From: a bacterium | GTDB taxonomy: Bacteria; Cyanobacteriota; Vampirovibrionia; Gastranaerophilales; Gastranaerophilaceae | Assembly (NCBI GenBank): GCA_004558955.1 | Contig: SFZC01000065.1 | Coordinates: forward strand, 1 to 10,159 | Length of the DNA stretch: 10,159 nt | Direction: 5' to 3' | Shown: piece after piece, positions 4,240-10,159 of the stretch | Layout: every line of letters starts with the position of its first letter | Position numbering within the stretch: position 1 is the stretch's first letter | Position numbers and translations under genes: made by a program | The notes under the pieces: model-generated | What the model saw: only the letters and a program-made list of their open reading frames with translations | Told to the model about the DNA's origin: nothing | Database searches by the model: none

Positions 4240-5937
4240 ATGGATTTTAACAAAATATTAGAAAATAAACCTTTATTGTATGGTATTATCGGTGGTGTTG
4301 TCGGTCTGCTTTTGTTGGTCATTATTATTGTTGCTATTGCAGCAAACAGCGGTGGCGGAAAAAATGCAGATAACAACGCAAAAACCGTTGGTGATACAAA
4401 GCTTCAATCTAACGTTGACTTGTTGACAACGGATAATTTGGGAAAAGCGATTGAAATTCAAGCCTTGTTGGCAAGACAAGGTATCACAGTTGAACGACAA
4501 CTGGACGGTACAAAATCAAAATTGATTTTGAATGCAAAAAACTGTTCTACTTTAACTAAAAAATGTACCGTAACAGATAGGGATAATGCGTTGATTGCGA
4601 TTGTTCAAAGTGGCTTGGTTGACCAAAATGTCGGGTTAGAAATCTTTGATAAAGGTGATTTTACTTCAACAAAAGAGGACAAAAGAATTCGTCTTGCAAG
4701 AGCAATGAACGGAGAACTTGCAAGACTTATCAAACGTATCGGTAACGTTGAAAATGCGACGGTATTTATTTCTATCCCTGAAACTTCAACAATGTGGGAT
4801 AACGAAGACAAACCGAGAACAGCAACTGTTCAGTTGGTAATTCCGACAGGTGAAAAGTTAGATCAAATGAAAATCAAAGCGATTACAAACCTGTTGTTGG
4901 GCAGTGTTTCGGGGTTGAAGGCTGAAAATATTGCGATTACCGATACAAACGGTAATACTTATCACAGTGTTATGGATGCAGAAGACGAAATGCTCCAAAA
5001 ACTTGAAGAAAACGACAAATACATGCAACAAAAAATTTCCAAACAGTTAGACAGACTTGTGGGTCCGGGAAATTATGTTGCAACAGTCAGCACGTTTTTA
5101 AGACAGGCTCCTGTTGAAAAATTCTCAATCGAATATGACCCTGAGAAAAAGGCTTCCGTATCAGAGCAGTCTTTTAAAGAAGGCTTGGGCGATGAAACAA
5201 AAGACCAATCAAAAGGTGTGAATGCGGTCAGTACATATTTGCCGAACGGTTTACCTACAGGAGCTGCGGATTCAAGCCAAAACAGAACTTACTCAAGACA
5301 GGCAACCGAAACTCAATACGGTGTAACCAAAACTCAAACAAACGAATATATAAGACCTGGAGTGGTTGAAGATATTTCTATTGCGGTAACGTTAGACAGA
5401 AACAATTTACCTTCTGATACAACTTTGGAAGAATTGAAAGACTTAATTGCACGAGCAGCAAGTCCGAAGGTTACTGCTGCAAATGTTTCTATTGCGTTTA
5501 CTCAAGGCAGTGACCCATATTTGACACCTGACAGACAGCAAACGACACCAACTCCTGACAAAACCGGTAATCCTTGGTGGTTGGCACTTCTTTTGACAGG
5601 CTTTGGTTTGGTAATTATTTTCTCTGCGATTTCATCAAAAGTTAAACGTATCAGGGAAGAAAATGAGGTCGAGGTTGAAAACTTGCGTCAAAGAGCGTTG
5701 GAACAAGAAAAACAACTTAATGATATCAATTCAAGAGCAAGTCAATTAACTCAAAGACAATCTCAACTTGCACAAGATTTGATAAATCAATCGCAACAAC
5801 GTCAAGTGGTTTCAATTCCGCAATTTGATGAAAATCAGTTGATAGATTCGTTAGACAGATTGTCAGGTGAAATAACCGAAGATGCTGCGGATAAGATTAA
5901 GAGTTGGATTGAAGAAGGTACAAAAAGAGAAGGATAA
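4240..5937 (+). CDS. fliF: FliF, flagellar-type MS-ring protein
   Basis: The gene encodes 565 residues from ATG at 4240, with G-rich sequence (GGGACGGAA) directly upstream. FliF forms the inner-membrane MS ring on which the export gate and cytoplasmic ring assemble. Residues 12-34 are the first transmembrane helix. Residues about 60-245 are the YscJ/FliF ring-building domains, with family landmarks VGLEIFDKGDF (131-141), ARAMNGELARLI (153-164) and ATVFISIPE (173-181). Residues about 250-425 are the FliF-specific domain, including the variable insertion around 300-365 and EYIRPGVVEDISIAVTLD (369-386). Residues 446-464 are the second transmembrane helix, followed by a Gln-rich coiled coil. The C-terminus (ITEDAADKIKSWIEEG, 547-562) resembles the FliG-binding helix of canonical FliF (xPxxVAxxIRxWI). 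Two membrane helices plus the C-terminal tail mark flagellar FliF; injectisome SctJ is shorter and a lipoprotein. Unusual are Cys102 and Cys109 in the ring-building region. Confidence 0.92.
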   Translation: MDFNKILENKPLLYGIIGGVVGLLLLVIIIVAIAANSGGGKNADNNAKTVGDTKLQSNVDLLTTDNLGKAIEIQALLARQGITVERQLDGTKSKLILNAKNCSTLTKKCTVTDRDNALIAIVQSGLVDQNVGLEIFDKGDFTSTKEDKRIRLARAMNGELARLIKRIGNVENATVFISIPETSTMWDNEDKPRTATVQLVIPTGEKLDQMKIKAITNLLLGSVSGLKAENIAITDTNGNTYHSVMDAEDEMLQKLEENDKYMQQKISKQLDRLVGPGNYVATVSTFLRQAPVEKFSIEYDPEKKASVSEQSFKEGLGDETKDQSKGVNAVSTYLPNGLPTGAADSSQNRTYSRQATETQYGVTKTQTNEYIRPGVVEDISIAVTLDRNNLPSDTTLEELKDLIARAASPKVTAANVSIAFTQGSDPYLTPDRQQTTPTPDKTGNPWWLALLLTGFGLVIIFSAISSKVKRIREENEVEVENLRQRALEQEKQLNDINSRASQLTQRQSQLAQDLINQSQQRQVVSIPQFDENQLIDSLDRLSGEITEDAADKIKSWIEEGTKREG

Positions 5938-5946
5938 TTTTAAGTA

Positions 5947-6966
5947 ATGGCTACAAAGGATTTTGATTATCAAAGTTTTGCCCAAAATCTTGCCCAACAG
6001 GCTCAAGAGATGGTGCCTCAAGATTTTAACGATTTCCAAAAACAATATGTCGTTAATACTTTGGGCAACTTTTCGATGCTGTCGGGTAAAGCCTTAGCAG
6101 AAGATGAAAATCTCCATTTTGATGCCGAACAATCCGTTTTGATTACTCAAATTATTGCGGAATGGTCGTTCCACAAATCTGTTGACGTTATTCGTTCGGG
6201 GATTCCTCAACAGTATTGGGACCCGATTATGCAAAAAATTGCATATACAATTTTTGAAATTGCAAAACAAACATTCTCTCAAGGTCTTCCGCAAGATAAA
6301 ATTTTGGAATTGATTGAACACCATGTTAAGAAAACTTACGTTGAAGCAATTACCGAATTGAAAAATAAAGGTGCGATTGATGAAGGTTTGATGGAATTTG
6401 CAGCCTCTCAGTCAAATATGGACAAAATGGCTCAAGAGATGCAGCAGGAACAACAAGCTGTGGCTCAACAACAGGCAGATGGTGTTCCGCAAGATATTCC
6501 GCAACAACAGGTTGGTGCGGCAGGTGATTCGGTTGCTGCTCAGTTTCCTAAAGTTGATTCAAAAATCCTTAAACTTGCAACGGTTGCAATGTTGTTTAAC
6601 AAAATGAAGCAGGATAAAGTTCAAACTATTTTGAATAAGTTTGAACCTGATGATGCTCAAACTGTAATTAAATTTATGCAAATGCCTGACTTGCCGCAAA
6701 GGGTAGGGGCTGCAAATGCGTTCAGGTGCTTGCAGGAGATTAAAACAAATCTTCCTAATACGACAGATTTAACTCCAAATAAAGTTGTATTAAAGTTAAG
6801 AAAAATTGCGACAAAATACTCTCGTAAAGAAATAGATACAATCCTGATAACCGAACGAATAGGGGTTAAAAGGCTTGTATTTAACGCATTAGAGGGTAAT
6901 TACTATGACAAAATTCCGCCAAAGGTTGCGAGTATTGTTGCCACTCATTTATTTAATGGTGTATAA
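5947..6966 (+). CDS. FliG-position protein, divergent FliG-like C-terminal half
   Basis: The gene encodes 339 residues from ATG at 5947, 9 nt after fliF. The spacing from the nearest SD-like sequence (AGAAGGA) is long, so translation may be coupled to fliF. It occupies the place of fliG between fliF and fliH, and the length equals the usual 330-345 of FliG. Residues 1-150 are helical and unlike FliG as I know it (e.g. HKSVDVIRSGIPQQYWDPIM). Residues 155-190 are a Gln-rich linker. In residues 206-265, KVQTILNKFEPDDAQTVIKF resembles the FliG repeat xPQTIAxxLxxLxPExAAxVL. At the end, YYDKIPPKVASIVATHL (319-335) resembles the FliG helix NMSKRAAEMLxEDL. The charged torque motif with LIDDR, which in FliG contacts the stator, is not visible. 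I infer a divergent FliG homologue or replacement binding the FliF C-terminus; an unrelated cytoplasmic-ring protein is possible. Confidence 0.6.
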   Translation: MATKDFDYQSFAQNLAQQAQEMVPQDFNDFQKQYVVNTLGNFSMLSGKALAEDENLHFDAEQSVLITQIIAEWSFHKSVDVIRSGIPQQYWDPIMQKIAYTIFEIAKQTFSQGLPQDKILELIEHHVKKTYVEAITELKNKGAIDEGLMEFAASQSNMDKMAQEMQQEQQAVAQQQADGVPQDIPQQQVGAAGDSVAAQFPKVDSKILKLATVAMLFNKMKQDKVQTILNKFEPDDAQTVIKFMQMPDLPQRVGAANAFRCLQEIKTNLPNTTDLTPNKVVLKLRKIATKYSRKEIDTILITERIGVKRLVFNALEGNYYDKIPPKVASIVATHLFNGV

Positions 6967-6978
6967 TATTCTTAAATC

Positions 6979-7737
6979 ATGATTATCAAGAAGAAACGAA
7001 AAGAACCGGTTGAGGAAGAGGTAGTACAGCAACAGGAAGAAGTTGTAGTGTCACCTGAGCAAGAAAATACAAATGAAAAGGCTCAGGAAAATTCTGTTGT
7101 TGAAAATTCTACTTCCAAAAAGCAAGAGGAAGAAATTGATTTATTTAATTTAGATAACATTGATTTCAAACAAAGGCAAGAACGTCGCAGAGGGGACAGA
7201 CGGCGTGGTTTCAGACGAATTGATGACAGAAATTTAATTTCAAGAGCAAGAGAAGAAGCTAAAGCAATCAAAGAAGCGGCGGCAAAAGAAGGTTATCAGG
7301 AAGGCTTGAACGCTGCAGAATCCGAAATTGCCGATTTACGAGATGCAATAGGTAATTTCCTGAATGCAAAACAGGCGGTATTTGATTCTATTGCCCCTGA
7401 TATTTTAGAAATAAGTCTTGAAATTGCTAAAAAAATCATTAAAAAAGAATCGGTTGAAGACTCTTCGATAATCTTGGAAAATATAAAAGATATTATGAAC
7501 GGATTATCAAAAGAGGAAAAAAAGATTACCTTGAAGGTTAATCCGGCACAATGTGCAATGTTAAAACAAGAGGTTCCCGAGATTATTTCATCAAAAGGAT
7601 TTGAGGCAACTGTTTCAATAATTCCAGATGAAACGATTATGGAAGGCGGTTGTATTCTTACTACGGCAAACGGAGTTATAGATGCAACGATAGAATCTCA
7701 ATTATCAATAATCAGTGAGGTATTGAAAGAACTATAA
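6979..7737 (+). CDS. fliH: FliH, export-ATPase regulator/stator of flagellar-type secretion
   Basis: The gene encodes 252 residues from ATG at 6979, 12 nt after the previous gene with no clear SD, suggesting coupling. FliH (SctL in injectisomes) binds the FliI ATPase, restrains it and links it to the cytoplasmic ring. Residues 1-55 are low-complexity and acidic/Gln-rich. Residues 66-80 are an unusual Arg-rich stretch (QERRRGDRRRGFRR). Residues 88-125 are the Ala/Glu-rich helix with the family pattern GYQEGLNAAE (105-114). Residues 140-252 are the C-terminal ATPase-binding domain: ISLEIAKKIIKKE (145-157), ITLKVNPAQ (183-191), and the hallmark MEGGCILTTANGVIDATIES (221-240). The stop overlaps the flhA start as TAATG. 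The ATPase gene that usually follows fliH is absent. The FliH call is firm because of the GGC-(x)n-IDA region. Confidence 0.9.
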   Translation: MIIKKKRKEPVEEEVVQQQEEVVVSPEQENTNEKAQENSVVENSTSKKQEEEIDLFNLDNIDFKQRQERRRGDRRRGFRRIDDRNLISRAREEAKAIKEAAAKEGYQEGLNAAESEIADLRDAIGNFLNAKQAVFDSIAPDILEISLEIAKKIIKKESVEDSSIILENIKDIMNGLSKEEKKITLKVNPAQCAMLKQEVPEIISSKGFEATVSIIPDETIMEGGCILTTANGVIDATIESQLSIISEVLKEL

Positions 7738-9848
7738 TGGCAGCACCGGCAGGAGGAAACAGAAATGTATTAAGTGAAATAGCAATGGCACTTTTTGTGC
7801 TGTTCTTATTAATTATCCTGCTTTGCGAACTCCCGAACTGGGTTATTAATGTTTGTATTTGTTTGAATATTACACTCGGTATCGTGCTATTGATGTTCGC
7901 CTTGTATGTTCAAAGAACTTTGGAATTATCATCATTTCCGTCAATTATCTTGGTTGGTACAATGTTCCGCTTGGTATTGTCCATTGCTTCAACCCGTTTG
8001 ATTTTGTCAAAAGGGGAAGCCGGTGAGGTAATTCATGCTTTCGGTGAGTTCGTAACAGGCGGTAATATGATTGTCGGCGGTGTAATTTTCCTTATTATTA
8101 CGGTTGTACAGTTCATGGTAATTACAAAAGGTGCCGAACGTATCGCCGAAGTATCTGCACGTTTTGCTTTGGACGCTATGCCCGGTAAACAAATGACTAT
8201 TGATGCGGACTTTAACGCAGGGTTGATATCACCTGAAGAAGCGACACAAAAACGTGAAGACTTATCAAGAGAATCAAGTTTGATGGGTTCAATGGATGGT
8301 GCCATGAAGTTCGTAAAAGGTGATACTATTGCAGGTATTATTATCGTATTGATTAACATTATCGGCGGGTTATGCGTAGGTTGTTTGATGAACCAAATGC
8401 AGGTCGGTGATGCTGTTCAAAAATATACGGTATTAACAATCGGTGACGGTTTGGCATCTCAGGTTCCGTCTTTGCTGATGTCAATCGCAGCAGGTATCTT
8501 TATGACCCGAGCTTCGGCAGCAAGCCCTTCTTTGGGTGCTGACGTTGCTTCTCAGATTACAAGCAAACCTTATGCCTTGTTCTTTGCTGCAGGTTTCTTG
8601 CTCTTGCTTGGCATAACAGGTCATACTTGGTTTTGGCAAGGTACTGGCTTGCCGCCTTTGCCGTTCTTTATTTTTGCGATTGCGTTGGGAGTTTTCGGCT
8701 TCCAAGTATTGATAAATGCAGATGTCCAATCACAGTTGGGACAGTTGGAAAATGTCAGACAGAATATGCAGGATTTGGTTAACCCTAACAGAATGTATGA
8801 ACGTTTGGGGGTCGATATTTTGAGTTTGCAGGTAGGTTCCAATTTGCTTGTTATTGCGGACCCAGATCAGGAAGGTCAGTTGCTTGCAAAAATCGCTGCT
8901 TTACGTCAAAGGGTTACGGATGAACTCGGTTATATTTTGCCAAACATAAGAATTATGGACTCTTCGGCACTTGATGCGAATGAATATATGATTTCAATTC
9001 GTGGTAATACTGTTGCGACAGGCTATGTTTACCCGGGTAAATTTATGGTAATTGCCGATCAGTGGGATTCTATGAAGAAGGAAGTCCCTGAGGATGCGAT
9101 TATCGGTATTGACCCGACATATCAAACTCAGGCATATTGGATTTCTGGCGATGATGCGAAGGCTGCAAGACTTGTTACTGCGGTTGATGCGACAGATGTT
9201 ATCGTTACTCACTTACAAGAATGTGTAAGAAAACATGTTGATGAAGTTATGACAAAAACTGACGTGTTAAAACTTATGGAACTTGTGCGTTCGCAAGATC
9301 CTACGCTTGTTAATGACCTTGTTCCGACGATTATTTCAACAAGTGACTTGAGAAAGATTTTTGTAAACCTTATTAGAGAAAAAGTTTCAATCAAGGATAT
9401 TATATTTGTGTTTGAACGACTTTGTGATTACGCAAGATTTTCAAAAGAACCTGATATTTTGTCAGAACGTTTGAGGGCGGCTTTAGGTCGTCAAATTTGC
9501 TTGGCGAATGTTCAGGATGATAAAGTTTTGTATGCGTTGACCTTGTCACCTGATTGGGAAAAGATTTTGGACGACAGTTGTCAAAGAACAGAGTTGGGAA
9601 CAATGTTTTTACTTAATCCGATGCAGGTTCAGGAATTGATTGAAACGACTGCTACAACATTGTTGAGGGCTCATCAAACTTGCGGAAGACAGCCGGTTAT
9701 TTTGTGTTCTCCGAGAATCAGATTGCCGTTGTATCAGTTGTTGGAACGCCATATTCCGACTGTTGTCGTAATTTCTTATTCCGAATTGATTACGGATATC
9801 AAGGTTGAAGCGATTGATTCAATTGGCGATGCTTATATGGCTGAGTAA
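7737..9848 (+). CDS. flhA: FlhA, flagellar-type type III export gate protein
   Basis: The gene encodes 703 residues from ATG at 7737, whose A is the last base of the fliH stop codon (TAATG), indicating translational coupling. FlhA (SctV in injectisomes) is the nonameric export gate that uses the proton motive force and docks substrate-chaperone complexes. About residues 15-330 are the membrane domain with several hydrophobic helices. Between them lies the strongly conserved FHIPEP family region: MFRLVLSIASTRLIL (76-90), GGNMIVGGVIF (108-118), ITKGAERIAEV (129-139), LDAMPGKQMTIDADFNAGLI (145-164) and SMDGAMKFVKGD (185-196). The charged residues of the proton-coupling loop are kept. Residues about 340-703 are the cytoplasmic domain, including NPNRMYERLGVDI and, near the end, TCGRQPVILCSPRIRLPLYQ. 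The length is typical (about 680-710). By eye FlhA and SctV cannot be separated with certainty; FliE and full-length FliF as neighbours favour FlhA. Confidence 0.95.
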   Translation: MAAPAGGNRNVLSEIAMALFVLFLLIILLCELPNWVINVCICLNITLGIVLLMFALYVQRTLELSSFPSIILVGTMFRLVLSIASTRLILSKGEAGEVIHAFGEFVTGGNMIVGGVIFLIITVVQFMVITKGAERIAEVSARFALDAMPGKQMTIDADFNAGLISPEEATQKREDLSRESSLMGSMDGAMKFVKGDTIAGIIIVLINIIGGLCVGCLMNQMQVGDAVQKYTVLTIGDGLASQVPSLLMSIAAGIFMTRASAASPSLGADVASQITSKPYALFFAAGFLLLLGITGHTWFWQGTGLPPLPFFIFAIALGVFGFQVLINADVQSQLGQLENVRQNMQDLVNPNRMYERLGVDILSLQVGSNLLVIADPDQEGQLLAKIAALRQRVTDELGYILPNIRIMDSSALDANEYMISIRGNTVATGYVYPGKFMVIADQWDSMKKEVPEDAIIGIDPTYQTQAYWISGDDAKAARLVTAVDATDVIVTHLQECVRKHVDEVMTKTDVLKLMELVRSQDPTLVNDLVPTIISTSDLRKIFVNLIREKVSIKDIIFVFERLCDYARFSKEPDILSERLRAALGRQICLANVQDDKVLYALTLSPDWEKILDDSCQRTELGTMFLLNPMQVQELIETTATTLLRAHQTCGRQPVILCSPRIRLPLYQLLERHIPTVVVISYSELITDIKVEAIDSIGDAYMAE

Positions 9849-9859
9849 AAGGATAGTTT

Positions 9860-10069
9860 GTGATGAAAAACTTGATTTTAGGTTTAATAAAAATTTATCA
9901 ATGGTTTTCTAAATTTACTCCGTCAGTATGCAGATTTACGCCAACATGTTCCGAATACACAAAACAGGCGATAATGAAATACGGACTTTTCAAAGGCGGT
10001 TGGCTGGGCATTAAAAGAATTTGCCGCTGTCATCCGTGGAACCCCGGCGGCTACGACCCCGTTCCGTAA
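9860..10069 (+). CDS. yidD: YidD, membrane protein insertion efficiency factor
   Basis: The gene encodes 69 residues from GTG at 9860, or 68 from ATG at 9863. AAGGA at 9849-9853 lies 6 or 9 nt upstream, so either start is possible; ATG at 9863 is the more conservative choice. YidD is a small membrane-associated protein thought to assist YidC-dependent insertion. The whole family signature is present: PSVCRFTPTCSEYTKQAI (21-38), the G-rich turn YGLFKGGWLG (41-50), and RICRCHPWNPGGYDPVP (53-69). All three conserved Cys (C24, C30, C57) are kept, with an additional Cys at 55. The N-terminal 18 residues form the expected amphipathic membrane-associating helix. In most bacteria yidD sits between rnpA and yidC. 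Here it follows flhA by 11 nt and is probably co-transcribed with it. Confidence 0.95.
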   Translation: MMKNLILGLIKIYQWFSKFTPSVCRFTPTCSEYTKQAIMKYGLFKGGWLGIKRICRCHPWNPGGYDPVP

Positions 10070-10088
10070 GAGGAAGAGTTGATATTGT

Positions 10089-10112
10089 CGGTTGGCATTG
10101 CTATGCCAACTG
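10089..10112. terminator. Hairpin downstream of yidD, possible terminator
   Basis: GTTGGCAT (10091-10098) and ATGCCAAC (10103-10110) form a perfect 8-bp stem with loop TGCT, extended by G-T and C-G pairs to 10 bp. On the plus strand it is followed by a loose T-rich stretch (TTAATTTACTTTTC) rather than a clean T-run. It is a plausible end of the fliE-yidD transcript, perhaps shared with a convergent gene. Confidence 0.55.
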
Positions 10113-10159
10113 CGTTAATTTACTTTTCATAAACTCAAAGTGTTTTTTAAGCCTTTCAG
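10101..10159 (-). CDS. Possible C-terminus of a convergent minus-strand gene, partial
   Basis: On the minus strand one frame is open from the window edge to TAG at 10103-10101. It reads as 18 residues (ERLKKHFEFMKSKLTQLA), a plausible charged helical protein tail. The stop falls in the loop of the hairpin after yidD, much as convergent stops sit in a hairpin at 1406-1434. Nineteen codons are too few to establish a gene; the rest lies beyond the window. No family can be named. Confidence 0.3.
   Translation of the reverse strand, partial: ERLKKHFEFMKSKLTQLA

Noticed and set aside
4194..4376. 60-residue minus-strand frame across the fliE-fliF gap
   Set aside because: It is antisense to the fliF start and its transmembrane helix; no SD and no sign of a protein family.
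6398..6607. 69-residue plus-strand frame inside the FliG-position gene
   Set aside because: It is an alternative frame of the Gln-rich linker without its own ribosome site.
8033..8359. 108-residue minus-strand open frame inside flhA
   Set aside because: It is antisense to the most conserved FHIPEP region of flhA; no ribosome site and no family resemblance. A shadow of the real gene.

Overview
The window is a compact, AT-rich bacterial chromosome segment. It holds two nucleotide-metabolism-type genes and a run of genes for the base of a flagellar-type export apparatus, with several short unrecognised coiled-coil genes upstream. Flagellar-type genes (FliE, FliF, a FliG-position protein, FliH, FlhA) beside lineage-specific small proteins, together with the base composition, would fit a gut-type non-photosynthetic relative of cyanobacteria (Melainabacteria/Vampirovibrionia, e.g. 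Gastranaerophilales). This placement is an inference from gene content and overall character; no rRNA or other marker is present to test it.

Layout. Positions 1-588 hold the 3' part of a Gly/Ser/Ala-rich protein with a long hydrophobic stretch, closed by a strong Rho-independent terminator (598-634). After a promoter and a possibly structured leader (about 655-801) come two small helical/coiled-coil genes (802-1074, 1085-1417). They converge on a minus-strand gene for an acidic, Gln/Asn-rich protein with a helical C-terminus (1424-2140). Both convergent stop codons lie inside one small hairpin. A divergent intergenic region (2141-2300) carries two sigma70-like promoters with mirror-image -35 boxes on the arms of a large inverted repeat. 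The plus-strand promoter drives a stand-alone AICAR-transformylase-like protein that lacks the catalytic Lys-His pair, followed 18 nt later by a dCMP deaminase-like protein.

From 3843 to 10069 runs one tight plus-strand transcription unit: fliE, fliF, a FliG-position gene, fliH, flhA and yidD. Gaps are 55, 9, 12, -1 and 11 nt. FliF forms the MS ring, FliE joins the ring to the axial rod, the FliG-position protein should bind the FliF C-terminus, FliH tethers and regulates the export ATPase, and FlhA is the export gate. No ATPase (fliI), fliJ, fliP/Q/R, flhB, fliM/N, rod, hook or flagellin gene is present here. The FliG-position protein lacks the recognisable torque-generating motif, so whether this machine rotates or only secretes is open.

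The end of the window has a perfect 8-bp hairpin and perhaps the last codons of a minus-strand gene. I saw no tRNA, rRNA, CRISPR array, insertion sequence or phage gene.
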